Shown: positions 9,261 through 18,245 of the stretch, in pieces
How positions within the stretch are numbered: position 1 is the first letter of the stretch
How the letters are laid out: the number at the start of each line of letters is the position of its first letter
Assembly: GCA_002753105.1 (NCBI GenBank)
Contig: PDZT01000001.1
Location: forward strand, 1 to 64,000
Length of the DNA: 64,000 bases
DNA from: Deltaproteobacteria bacterium YD0425bin50
GTDB lineage: Bacteria; Desulfobacterota; Desulfobacteria; Desulfobacterales; YD0425bin50
Direction of reading: 5' to 3'
Notes under the pieces: model-generated
The model's database searches: none
The model's input: only the letters and a program-made list of their open reading frames with translations
What the model was told of the DNA's origin: nothing
Position numbers and translations under genes: made by a program

Positions 9261-10346
9261 TTATAAATAGCAATCTGTCATAGAGCGAGTAATCGTGAAC
9301 GCTTCTTCGCTCACCTGAGACCATCCCATATATTTATTACGAAATAACATGTATGAATCATATATTTTTTTAGATAAAGGATTTTTGGATGCCATTTCTG
9401 GTATTAACTTGTGAGTCAGTTTGGCTAAAATGATTAGAACACGATCTGGAAAACGTTTAATGGTCACTTTATGTTGTTTAACAAGTGTGATTAAGGCGTT
9501 TGAATTATGATTTGTATATAGTGACCATATATGATTATACATGGATAGTGCTGCATGACAAATAATTTGTTTTAGATCATTGGGCAAAGAATCATATGCA
9601 GCTTTATGCATGAACAAATCGAATAATATACCGGGTTCATGCCAACCGGGCCAATAATAGAATTCTGCTCCTTGATGAAGTCCCAAGGCAAGGTCTTCAA
9701 ATGGCCCAAACCCACTACACGCATCTATTTTTTTCGATTGAAGACCTTCAAGTAAATTATCTGAGGACAAATTTATTCGCGTTGCTCCAAGTTGTTTTAA
9801 TATCTCACCGCCAATACCAGAGAATCTGATCTTTAAGCCTTTAAAATCATCAACAGAATGAATTTCAGTTGTAAACCATCCGCCCATTTGCGTACCCGTA
9901 TTCCCCAAAGGGAACACTTTTAAATTAAAATGACTATACACATCATCTAATAACTGCATGCCCCCATTAAATTGCAGCCATGTCATCAGTTCATGTGCAT
10001 TTAAACCAAACGGAAAATGTGAACAGAAAAGAAAAGCATCATGTTTGTTTATCCAAAAAAAGGGACATCCTATTCCAATTTCAATTTTTCCAGATGAAAC
10101 AGCGTCAAAAGGATCATCTTTTATGGATTCTGGAGGATAACACGTAATTCGAATACGACCACAAGACATCTGTTCTATACGTTGTGATAGTGAATCCACC
10201 ACTGTAGCCATAATTGAATTACTTTTTGGAAAAGAACTAATCAATTTCCAATCATATCGATCTGTTGCGTATGCAGATAGCGTTTGAGGAAGCATTGCTG
10301 CAGCAACAGATTGAGATGCTGTTTTTATAAACTTACGCCTATTCAT
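9261..10346 (-). CDS. TRAP-type (DctP family) solute-binding protein with Tat-like signal
   Basis: 361 residues. The N-terminus has a twin-arginine type signal (NRRKFIK followed by a weakly hydrophobic stretch, LSAYA). DctP features follow: KLISSFPKSN near the start, FKGLKIRFSGIGG with the Arg that binds carboxylate ligands, ATRINLSSDNLLEGLQSKKIDA, and WHEPGILFDLFMH. No DctQ/DctM membrane genes are nearby, so it may work with a remote transporter or as a periplasmic sensor partner for the adjacent histidine kinase. Its ATG overlaps the stop of the wax-ester synthase gene by 4 bp (ATGA), implying translational coupling. Confidence 0.88.
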   Translation of the reverse strand: MNRRKFIKTASQSVAAAMLPQTLSAYATDRYDWKLISSFPKSNSIMATVVDSLSQRIEQMSCGRIRITCYPPESIKDDPFDAVSSGKIEIGIGCPFFWINKHDAFLFCSHFPFGLNAHELMTWLQFNGGMQLLDDVYSHFNLKVFPLGNTGTQMGGWFTTEIHSVDDFKGLKIRFSGIGGEILKQLGATRINLSSDNLLEGLQSKKIDACSGFGPFEDLALGLHQGAEFYYWPGWHEPGILFDLFMHKAAYDSLPNDLKQIICHAALSMYNHIWSLYTNHNSNALITLVKQHKVTIKRFPDRVLIILAKLTHKLIPEMASKNPLSKKIYDSYMLFRNKYMGWSQVSEEAFTITRSMTDCYL

Positions 10347-11932
10347 GCTGCCTTATCACTATTAATTTCCTCAGCGATACCATCTTGAATCGTATCTCTA
10401 ATAGAATGTTCAGAATCATCAAAAGGTGGGAATAATTCATCTTCTTTTTGAGCACGTACTTTTGCTTTGAGTTCTTGAAAGCGGTCATTGATTACCAAAG
10501 GCTCCTGTACAATTTTCCCCGTCTGTACCAGCGTCCAAAATTCATCAAACTCTTGTTTGAAAAAGTCAAGAAGAGCTTGAGGATCCGGGACAAGATGCTC
10601 ATCTGATGCAATGCCAAGTGTTACTTCTCCGTTATAACTAATAATACTAATTCCTAAACCCACGCTTCCCGTTGTGGGAACCCAAAACATCATATTACAG
10701 ACCTGTTTACCTGCAAAATAGATGGCTTGTCTTGGACCCGGAACATTGGTTAAAACGGCTGTGGCTTTATTGGCTAAAAAATGCGCTGAATGCTTAGCAA
10801 GACGTTCTGGAATCAGACCCAGTAAACTAAGTCCTGCATATGCGGCCATCACATCTGATGACTCTTTCAAATGATCCATACGCCGCTTCACTTCTTTAAG
10901 ACGCATCACAGGGTCTTCAATATTCACAGGTAATTGTAGATAAATTAAACTGAAATTATTTCCCAACTTAAATTCTTTTCCCGGTTTGCGCACATTCACA
11001 GGAATAGCTACTTTGAGTTCACGATCACATAAAGGATCATTTTTAGACTGCAAATACCTGCGCAGGGCACCCGTAACCACTCCAATCAATACATCATTGA
11101 CTGTTCCATTTACGGATTGTCCAATAGTTTTAATCATAGTCACAGGAATTGGATATGACCACGCCGCACATTTTCTGACTTTAACTTCTCCCTTAAAAGA
11201 AGAATCTGTATCTGATGGTGATATAATATGCTTAGTTAACGTAGCAGATGTTTCAAGCCCAATACGAATAAGCTTCATAGCTTGTTCTATAGCTTCATTT
11301 AAGTTTGGAATCTGTTCTTTAATGTTGGCTATCCACGTATTTCCTTCACTTTTTATATCATTTAATTTTTTTTGTATTTGCTGGGTATATTGTGAAAATG
11401 AAAGCGATTGGGGTTTTGTTTTTTTTATCTTTTTTTTTGGATGAGTTGGTTCATCACTAAAATTTGCATCAGGTTCTGTATCAGTCAAAGAAAGAAGAAC
11501 ATGAATTAAGGCAATACCATCAGCAATACAGTGATGAATACGTGTAAACAATGCGGATCCTGATCCATAATTGTCTATTACCCATATTTTCCATAACGGC
11601 TTGGATTCATCTAAAGGTTGAGATAAAAGATCACTCACCATAAGTTGTAATGCGGATTTGTCCCCGGGTGATGGCAGTGCTATACGACATAAGTGAGATC
11701 GTATATCAAAATTTTTGTCATCTTCCCAAACCGGTAATCCAACTCCAGTTATTGGCTTGACAACTTTTTTTCGAAATCGATCAAATATTAAAAATCGTTT
11801 TTCTAAAATTTTGCGAACACGTTCAAAATCAAGAGGTTCATCAAAGTAAAGGACGCCAGAAATGATCATTAAATTCGTCGGTTGGTCCATATGAAACCAA
11901 AAATTATCAATTTTTGACATAATTTGTGTCAT
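10343..11932 (-). CDS. Wax ester synthase / diacylglycerol acyltransferase (WS/DGAT)
   Basis: 529 residues. Condenses acyl-CoA with fatty alcohols or diacylglycerol to make wax esters or triacylglycerol for storage. The catalytic HHxxxDG motif is present as HHCIADG (~135-141). The N-terminus (MSKIDNFWFHMDQPTNLM) and the C-terminal TNVPGPRQAIYFAG and VGLGISIISYNGE segments fit the TIGR02946 family. A Lys/Pro-rich insertion follows the acceptor region (~175-195). It has an ATGA overlap with the following TRAP-type binding protein gene, an unusual pairing. Confidence 0.93.
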   Translation of the reverse strand: MTQIMSKIDNFWFHMDQPTNLMIISGVLYFDEPLDFERVRKILEKRFLIFDRFRKKVVKPITGVGLPVWEDDKNFDIRSHLCRIALPSPGDKSALQLMVSDLLSQPLDESKPLWKIWVIDNYGSGSALFTRIHHCIADGIALIHVLLSLTDTEPDANFSDEPTHPKKKIKKTKPQSLSFSQYTQQIQKKLNDIKSEGNTWIANIKEQIPNLNEAIEQAMKLIRIGLETSATLTKHIISPSDTDSSFKGEVKVRKCAAWSYPIPVTMIKTIGQSVNGTVNDVLIGVVTGALRRYLQSKNDPLCDRELKVAIPVNVRKPGKEFKLGNNFSLIYLQLPVNIEDPVMRLKEVKRRMDHLKESSDVMAAYAGLSLLGLIPERLAKHSAHFLANKATAVLTNVPGPRQAIYFAGKQVCNMMFWVPTTGSVGLGISIISYNGEVTLGIASDEHLVPDPQALLDFFKQEFDEFWTLVQTGKIVQEPLVINDRFQELKAKVRAQKEDELFPPFDDSEHSIRDTIQDGIAEEINSDKAA

Positions 11933-11982
11933 ATTCTACCTCGTATAAAGCATGATTTAATAGTATTTAAAAGCTGATATTG

Positions 11983-12393
11983 TCATTCAATAACATATAT
12001 TATAGTTAATGGAAGTGCATGGTGTTGATGGTTAATTTCTTGTATTAAGCCGAGTTCCCATTGAACACATTTCGCATTTTTGTCTATTATTGTTAAAATT
12101 TTTTGTATTACCCCTTGGATATTAATTATAGGATGGCGAGAAAAAACAGTTGGAAGCCCATGAGTAAGATTACATGCAAGACATTTTTGAGGTCGTTGGA
12201 GTAAATCAAATTGAAAGTAAATCTTATGATAATCAGCGTCTTTCATCGAACCACTAAAGGCTAAACGAATATCATACGCGCCTTCGTGCTTATCGCCATA
12301 AAGCGCATCAAAAAATTGATCTGTTATATCATTTGGAAAGATCGATTCTAATATTTCAGAATGAAATACAGTATTCAGGCTGTCTGCTTTCAT
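11983..12393 (-). CDS. Hypothetical protein, 136 aa
   Basis: I do not recognise the family. The protein has no signal peptide or membrane segment and mixes alpha/beta content with a CLAC pair (KCLACNLTHGLPTVFSRHP), a segment rich in aromatic and hydrophobic residues, and an Ile-rich C-terminal strand (LTIIYVIE). It is the first gene of the minus-strand run leading to WS/DGAT (50 bp gap), so it may be co-transcribed with it. The start has a fair Shine-Dalgarno (AAGGAG). Confidence 0.6.
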   Translation of the reverse strand: MKADSLNTVFHSEILESIFPNDITDQFFDALYGDKHEGAYDIRLAFSGSMKDADYHKIYFQFDLLQRPQKCLACNLTHGLPTVFSRHPIINIQGVIQKILTIIDKNAKCVQWELGLIQEINHQHHALPLTIIYVIE

Positions 12394-12785
12394 ACAGAAT
12401 CTCCTTGGTATTTTTATTGATTTAAACTAATCAAAAAATCTCATCAAACAATAAGTTATATATATTTTTAAAGACGGTTGCGATAATATCATTTTGTATG
12501 GATATAATAACTACCTGAATAAAATTTTCCCTATCATGTTTATTTTTAAAAGAAAAGTGAAAATCTGAATAAATATGTATTTGGTATAGGCTACAAGACT
12601 ATAAGGATTATGCCTTGACACCCCAAAGTCGCTATGTTAGCAATATTAATATTTGTAATATCCTCGATATCTGCAATGAGATCTCACAGTAATAGCGAAT
12701 AGATGATTAACTTAATGATGAATGGGCAATTTTCAAAAAAAATATTTTAGGTATAAAAATACAAGCAAGAATATAAGGAGTTTTT
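12394..12785. other. Divergent intergenic region of about 390 bp
   Basis: AT-rich region between the divergent hypothetical gene and the acidic repeat gene, expected to hold both promoters. A TTGACA (12615-12620) is visible but with no convincing -10 at 16-18 bp. ATAAGGAG precedes the ATG at 12786. I see no coding sequence, RNA gene or strong hairpin. Confidence 0.4.
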
Positions 12786-14219
12786 ATGGAAACGAAACGA
12801 GGATATGAAGTAGGCCAACATAATGATTCCTCCACAAAAAAAAATGATGTTTTTGTGCTTGACTTAACCCAATTACCTTCAGACTATTTTATAAAAAAAT
12901 CATTTCAACATGTTCATGTTAACCTTACAAAAAAAGAATCATCGCACATAGAAAATGATCAACTACCTAAAAATTTATCAGAATTATCTTCTGATGAACA
13001 GATTGATGAATTATTAAATCATGTAGATGAAGATGCTGTTGACCTATTGGAATCGATAGAAAAAAAGACGGTTTTTGTTTCACCTGATATTGAAATTTCT
13101 GAATTATTTCGTGATGTCGAGATTCTCAAAACTGAAGATATGACCGGAATCGTAAAAGAAACTGTTTTTCCTGAAGCTGATGTTGATGAATCCCCTTTGT
13201 TTGACCATAAAGATGAACCCCAAAAAGATACGATAGAAGAAAATGTGATTGATCTGATTCTTCCGGTTATTAAAAAAAACACAGATCAGCAATTTCAAAA
13301 GAATAATCATAATCCACAAAGGAATTTTCTAAAAAATATTTTAAGTAAGGATGAACACATCGTTAATCTACCTCTGTTAGATGATCAAGAAATGAACTTG
13401 GATGAATCCTCTAAGCCATCGGAAGGTGTAAATGAAGAGGAAGATATCATTGATCTGGACTTGATTGACGATAAAGAGATGAATCCGGAAGAATCCTCTA
13501 AGCCATCGGAAGGTGTAAATGAAGAGGAAGATATCATTGATCTGGACTTGATTGACGATAAAGAGATGAACTCGGATGAATCCTCTAAGCCATCGGAAGG
13601 TGTAAATGAAGAGGAAGATATCATTGATCTGAACTTGATTGACGATAAAGAGATGAATTCGGATAAATCCTCTAAGCCATCAGGAGATGCATATGAAGAG
13701 GAAGATATCCTTGATTTAAGTTTGATTGATGATAAAGAAATGAACATGGATAAATCGTCTAAAGAAGAAGATGATATTCTTGAGTTGAGCTTGATAAATG
13801 ATGAACAGTTTGAAGAGGATTCCTTAACTGAAGTCGAAAATATAATTGATCTGAGTTTAGTATCTGAAGACGAAAAAAGTGATCCTATGTTGGATGCAAC
13901 AATAAAAACAATTGATCCAACTGAAGATATGGAAATCATTGATCTTAGTAAACAGACAATGGATATAGAAAACGATTCAGCCACAGAAGACAGTGATGAT
14001 TCATTCATTGGACGTCCAAGAACAGTCATTGATATGCAACAGGTGAGTATAGATGATACAGAAAAATTAGAAAAGAATATCTCTCTTTCTCAAGAAACAA
14101 TTGAACGTGTTCTTGAGCGAGTCGTTCGTGAACGTTTTATGGAAAAAATAAATCACATTCTTGATCAGGTGATTGAAAAAGTTGTACGTGATGAAATCGC
14201 AAAAATAAAAAAAGCATAG
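12786..14219 (+). CDS. Acidic, repeat-rich protein with PopZ-like C-terminal helices, upstream of valS
   Basis: 477 residues. Most of the protein is extremely acidic and predicted disordered. Residues ~206-321 contain four 29-aa tandem repeats (core SSKPSEGVNEEEDIIDL) plus a degenerate fifth, and related [IV]-[IV]-D-L-[SD]-L motifs continue beyond. The last ~45 residues switch to amphipathic helix (ERVLERVVRERFMEKINHIL, then a second helix ending EIAKIKK), like the C-terminal oligomerisation helices of PopZ/DUF2497. In alphaproteobacteria popZ-type genes often lie beside valS, as here. I infer a polar-organising or scaffold role; homology is unproven. Confidence 0.7.
   Translation: METKRGYEVGQHNDSSTKKNDVFVLDLTQLPSDYFIKKSFQHVHVNLTKKESSHIENDQLPKNLSELSSDEQIDELLNHVDEDAVDLLESIEKKTVFVSPDIEISELFRDVEILKTEDMTGIVKETVFPEADVDESPLFDHKDEPQKDTIEENVIDLILPVIKKNTDQQFQKNNHNPQRNFLKNILSKDEHIVNLPLLDDQEMNLDESSKPSEGVNEEEDIIDLDLIDDKEMNPEESSKPSEGVNEEEDIIDLDLIDDKEMNSDESSKPSEGVNEEEDIIDLNLIDDKEMNSDKSSKPSGDAYEEEDILDLSLIDDKEMNMDKSSKEEDDILELSLINDEQFEEDSLTEVENIIDLSLVSEDEKSDPMLDATIKTIDPTEDMEIIDLSKQTMDIENDSATEDSDDSFIGRPRTVIDMQQVSIDDTEKLEKNISLSQETIERVLERVVRERFMEKINHILDQVIEKVVRDEIAKIKKA
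13401..13748 (+). repeat. 87-bp tandem repeat (4 units) inside the acidic-protein gene
   Basis: Units start at 13401, 13488, 13575 and 13662, each 87 bp (29 codons), with a degenerate fifth from 13749. Units 1-3 are nearly identical at DNA level, so they arose recently and could vary in number by recombination without breaking the frame. Confidence 0.9.
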
Positions 14220-14327
14220 GCATTGATCATCGCCTGATAGTGGCTTTGGTCAATAAAAAATTTCAGTTACTAAGATTTAAGATAAAATATAAAAAATAGG
14301 AAATAATGAGAAATAGGGACAATTCAC

Positions 14328-16991
14328 ATGGAAACCAATTTATTAGATAAAAGCTATGAGCCACATGGTGTTGAACAACGATGGTATCATTTTTGGGAAG
14401 AGCAAGGTTTGTTTCGGGCGAATCAAGTAACGAATCGACCTGCGTATTCAATTGTCATTCCACCACCCAATGTGACCGGTGTACTGCATATGGGACATGC
14501 ATTAAACAATACCCTACAGGATATTCTTTGCCGTTACAGAAGATTACAGGGAGATAATGTACTGTGGATGCCGGGAACAGATCATGCGGGCATTGCGACT
14601 CAAAATGTGGTTGAAAAAAAATTAGCTGAACAAGGTATTACCCGACATCAAATCGGTAGAGAAAAATTTATTGAGGCAGTATGGGAATGGCGAAAAACAT
14701 ATGGGAATGCAATTATTAACCAATTAAAACGACTTGGAGCTTCTTGCGATTGGGAAAAAGAACGGTTCACTATGGATGAAGGACTGTCAAAAGCAGTCCG
14801 TAAGGTATTTGTTCAATTATTTAATGAAGGACTTATTTATCAAGGGACATATATTATAAATTGGTGTCCCCGATGTCATACTGCGTTGGCTGATTTAGAA
14901 GTTGAACATGAGACGCATGAAGGCCAATTGTACTATATTTGGTATCCGTATGCGAATCATCCTGACAAACAAGGAATTGTAGTTGCCACAACACGTCCTG
15001 AAACCATGTTTGGCGATACAGCAGTTGCTGTCAATCCAGATGATATTCGCTATCAAGACATTCCTGAACAACACGTCAAATTACCTTTAACCCATCGTAT
15101 TATACCCATCATTCGAGATAGCTACGTTGACATGCGTTTTGGTACAGGCGCTTTAAAAATAACACCTGCACATGATCCAAATGATTATGAAATTGGAAAG
15201 CGATATCAATTAGAGTCAATTAAGGTGATTGATGATAAAGGCGTCATGCTTTCAAGTGCAGGTCATTTTCAAGGTATGGATCGGTTCGCATGTCGGCAGG
15301 CTGCAATTAAAGCATTAACAGAACAGGGATTGTTGGTCAAAGTTGAGCCATATCAACATAATATTGGACATTGTTACCGGTGCAAAAACATTGTGGAGCC
15401 GAATTTATCAAAGCAGTGGTTTGTTCGGGTAAAACCTTTAGCTGACAAAGCCATCAAAGCTGTAGAAGAAAAACAGACACTGATCATTCCAGAAATTTGG
15501 ACGAAAACATATTTTGAATGGATGTACAATATTAAAGACTGGTGTATTTCACGACAAATTTGGTGGGGTCATCAAATTCCAGCATGGAAATGCAAAGAAT
15601 GTGGTGAATTGATTGTGGCAATGGATTCCCCAAAGACATGTACTCGCTGTAACAGCTCGGATATTGAACAGGAAACGGATGTGCTTGATACATGGTTTAG
15701 TTCTGCTCTTTGGCCATTTTCAACAATGGGGTGGCCGGATAAAACCCAATTGCTCGAAACCTTTTATCCAACATCAGTTCTTGTAACAGGATTTGATATT
15801 TTATTTTTCTGGGTTGCGCGTATGATGATGATGGGTATTCATTTTATGGGGAGCGTTCCTTTTAAAGATGTGTATGTCCATGCTTTGGTCAGAGATGAAC
15901 ATGGCAGTAAAATGAGCAAATCCAAAGGCAATGTCATTGATCCATTAACGGTTATTGAAAAATATGGAACTGATTCCTTCCGGTTTACCTTGGCATCTCT
16001 TGCTGCTCAAGGACGAGATATTAAATTATCTCTTGAACGCGTTGATGGATATCGGCATTTTATCAATAAATTATGGAATGCATCACGGTTTTCATTGATA
16101 TATTTGCAAAAAGGATATGAAGATGTTCACATTCGACAAAACCAGATTATTGATCAATGGATATTAATCCAGTTATCCAAATTGATTGGTCATGTTAAAG
16201 ATAGCTTGAATACATATCGGTTTAATGATGCGGCAAATGGACTCTATCAATTTATTTGGCATGAATTCTGTGATTGGTATTTGGAAGCCATTAAACCTGT
16301 TCTGTATGAACGATACGGACAAGAAGCAAAAGAAGCAACATTAAGCGTTCTATTTCGCGCACTTCACGATAGTTTGATCCTACTGCATCCATTTATTCCT
16401 TTTGTTACAGAAGAAATATGGCACAAATTGCCGGGTACAAAAGGGTCTATCATGACAGCGCCATTTCCAACTGCCATATCCTATAATGCAGATCATGTGA
16501 TAGAAATAGAAAAACAAATGGAATGCATCATGAGTATTATTAATGGAATACGAAATATTCGTGGCGAAATGAACATTTCACCATCACTTGATTTAATTGT
16601 TTCGCTTCAGACAGCCGATGATTTTGTCAAACAAACATCTGCAAACCATAAAGACATGATCATCTATTTGGCAAAATTAAAAGCGTTTACGATAGAAGCT
16701 CCGGGATTGAAGCCCAAGTCATCTGCAGCAGCCGTTATTAAACATGCAGAAATTTTTATTTCTCTTGAAGGAATCATCGATGTTGAAAAAGAAACGGCAA
16801 GACTTGAAAAAGAACTGACAAAACTGTCTCGGGAATTAGAAGGCTTGTCTAAAAAATTAGCAAATCAGGATTTCTTAGAAAAAGCGCCGGTAGATGTTAT
16901 CCAAAAAAATAAAGAGAAATGTCAGATCATGTCTGATAAAAAAGACAAGATAAGTACGCATTTGAGTAAACTTAAAGACTGGTTGTCATAA
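14328..16991 (+). CDS. valS: Valyl-tRNA synthetase
   Basis: 887 residues, the usual ValRS length. Class I motifs are present: HIGH as HMGH in NVTGVLHMGHALN (~41-53) and KMSKS in KMSKSKGN. A CP1 editing domain (TTRPETMFGDTAVAVNP) and the Zn-type cysteines (WCPRCH; CKECGEL/CTRCNSS) are visible. The C-terminal coiled-coil arm ends the protein. The upstream neighbour is the acidic PopZ-like gene with a 108-bp gap, probably the same transcript. Charges tRNA-Val and clears mischarged Thr. Confidence 0.98.
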   Translation: METNLLDKSYEPHGVEQRWYHFWEEQGLFRANQVTNRPAYSIVIPPPNVTGVLHMGHALNNTLQDILCRYRRLQGDNVLWMPGTDHAGIATQNVVEKKLAEQGITRHQIGREKFIEAVWEWRKTYGNAIINQLKRLGASCDWEKERFTMDEGLSKAVRKVFVQLFNEGLIYQGTYIINWCPRCHTALADLEVEHETHEGQLYYIWYPYANHPDKQGIVVATTRPETMFGDTAVAVNPDDIRYQDIPEQHVKLPLTHRIIPIIRDSYVDMRFGTGALKITPAHDPNDYEIGKRYQLESIKVIDDKGVMLSSAGHFQGMDRFACRQAAIKALTEQGLLVKVEPYQHNIGHCYRCKNIVEPNLSKQWFVRVKPLADKAIKAVEEKQTLIIPEIWTKTYFEWMYNIKDWCISRQIWWGHQIPAWKCKECGELIVAMDSPKTCTRCNSSDIEQETDVLDTWFSSALWPFSTMGWPDKTQLLETFYPTSVLVTGFDILFFWVARMMMMGIHFMGSVPFKDVYVHALVRDEHGSKMSKSKGNVIDPLTVIEKYGTDSFRFTLASLAAQGRDIKLSLERVDGYRHFINKLWNASRFSLIYLQKGYEDVHIRQNQIIDQWILIQLSKLIGHVKDSLNTYRFNDAANGLYQFIWHEFCDWYLEAIKPVLYERYGQEAKEATLSVLFRALHDSLILLHPFIPFVTEEIWHKLPGTKGSIMTAPFPTAISYNADHVIEIEKQMECIMSIINGIRNIRGEMNISPSLDLIVSLQTADDFVKQTSANHKDMIIYLAKLKAFTIEAPGLKPKSSAAAVIKHAEIFISLEGIIDVEKETARLEKELTKLSRELEGLSKKLANQDFLEKAPVDVIQKNKEKCQIMSDKKDKISTHLSKLKDWLS

Positions 16992-17029
16992 CCTACAGAT
17001 ATTCAGATAAATAATTACAAAGTTGAACT

Positions 17030-17133
17030 ATAGCTTTCCATAAAAGTTTTTGGCTTCGTTATCGGTCGTCGACGTATTAAGTATACGCCTTCCTCCCTGC
17101 TGCCTTGCCAAATTACTTTTCTGAAAAACTATA
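17030..17133. repeat. MITE-like palindromic repeat, family A copy 1
   Basis: About 104 bp with imperfect terminal inverted repeats (TATAG...CTATA) and an inner core CGTTATCGGTCG...TCCTCCCT that recurs in the element at 53950-54056. It lies in the valS/SPFH spacer. The two copies differ in the loop but share order and orientation of the core, indicating a dispersed non-autonomous repeat. Confidence 0.65.
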
Positions 17134-17139
17134 TTGCAG

Positions 17140-17159
17140 GGGCGTATTGCAATACGCCC
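17140..17159. repeat. Perfect 20-bp palindrome GGGCGTATTGCAATACGCCC, copy 1
   Basis: Exact self-complementary 20-mer immediately after the MITE-like repeat. An identical copy is at 31099-31118. Likely a REP-type unit; a protein-binding site is possible because it has no loop. Confidence 0.8.
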
Positions 17160-17231
17160 TACGACAAATGGTTACAACTCATTTTTTACATTGACTTTAT
17201 AACGGGCATAACATAAGAAATTAATTCTTAA

Positions 17232-17260
17232 TTGTCTAGTAAATAGGTTAAAGTTATAAT
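17232..17260 (+). promoter_or_regulatory. Sigma70-like promoter of the channel operon
   Basis: TTGTCT (17232-17237), a 17-bp spacer, then a perfect TATAAT (17255-17260), which lies 20 bp before the SPFH start codon. The leader would be very short. It is the clearest promoter in the window and suggests the operon is transcribed independently of valS. Confidence 0.65.
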
Positions 17261-17279
17261 CAGGGAAATTCACAGAAAT

Positions 17280-18245
17280 ATGAGGAAGTTATATCAAAAA
17301 ATTAAAGATCTATTTAAAAACAATACGACATTTTTTATATTAAGTGTTCTTTTCTTGTTTTTTATATTCGTCTATTTTTTAAATAACATTGTGATTAGTA
17401 TAAAATCTGGTCAAGCAGGGGTTTTATATAAACGCTTTTTTGGCGGTACTGTTGTTGACAAGGTTTATTATGAAGGAATTAAGCTCATTTTTCCATGGGA
17501 TATCATGTACATCTATAATATAAGAATTCAAGAAATAGCTGATGAATTCGATGTGTTAACCACAGATGGTTTAAAAATTCGTTTATATATTTCTATACGA
17601 TATTACCCTGATGCCAGACTATTAGGAGTTCTCCATCAAAAAGTAGGGCAGAACTATGTTAATACTATTGTAGTCCCGGAAATTGAAAATGTGTTGAGGG
17701 TTTTAATTGGTAGGCTTAATGCTGAAGAGGTTTACACTACCAAACGGGCGATTATTGAAAAATCTTTAAATGAGGCTATTGAAAAAATTTCAAGACGTTA
17801 TGTAATAGTAGATAATGTTATTATAAAAAAAATGGAGCTTCCTGCTAAGATAGAACGGGCTATTCAAGATAAAATTGAACAAAAACATATGGCTGACTCT
17901 TATAAATATATAATTGAACAGGAACAGCAGGAAATTGAAAGAAAAAATCTTGAAGCAACAGGATTGATGAAGTTTGATAATGCTCTTTCGGACCGAGTAT
18001 TACAATGGATGGCGATTCAGGCAACATTGGAGGTAGCTAAATCCGAAAATGCAAAAGTTGTTATCATTGGTAATGGTAAAAACGGGCTTCCTATTATTGG
18101 CAATCTTCCCCTTGAAGGTTTTGATGATACGAGTAATCAATTTTTAAAACCGAATAAGACTGAACCTTCTAAAACACAACCTTCTAAAACACAAAGTCCA
18201 GACAATAATAAAACGAATGCTGAAACTCAACAATCTGAAAAATAA
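17280..18245 (+). CDS. SPFH/prohibitin (stomatin-like) membrane protein
   Basis: 321 residues. One N-terminal membrane segment (~16-39, very hydrophobic) is followed by a band-7/SPFH domain (~40-240: SGQAGVLYKRFFGGTV, VLTTDGLKIRLYISIRYYPD, RYVIVDNVIIKKMELP), a charged coiled coil (IEQEQQEIERKNLEATG), and a low-complexity tail with PSKTQ repeats. SPFH proteins form large oligomeric membrane rings and scaffold or regulate membrane proteins; eukaryotic stomatins modulate ion channels. It is first in the operon and overlaps the next gene by 29 bp. A role in organising the downstream channel proteins is inferred. Confidence 0.85.
   Translation: MRKLYQKIKDLFKNNTTFFILSVLFLFFIFVYFLNNIVISIKSGQAGVLYKRFFGGTVVDKVYYEGIKLIFPWDIMYIYNIRIQEIADEFDVLTTDGLKIRLYISIRYYPDARLLGVLHQKVGQNYVNTIVVPEIENVLRVLIGRLNAEEVYTTKRAIIEKSLNEAIEKISRRYVIVDNVIIKKMELPAKIERAIQDKIEQKHMADSYKYIIEQEQQEIERKNLEATGLMKFDNALSDRVLQWMAIQATLEVAKSENAKVVIIGNGKNGLPIIGNLPLEGFDDTSNQFLKPNKTEPSKTQPSKTQSPDNNKTNAETQQSEK

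Noticed and set aside
12394-12785. Possible tRNA or riboswitch in the gap before the acidic gene
   Set aside because: No cloverleaf, CCA end or conserved aptamer core could be found by eye.
13385-14029. Long Ser-rich frame on the minus strand opposite the acidic gene
   Set aside because: Antisense shadow of acidic GA-rich repeats; no start context.
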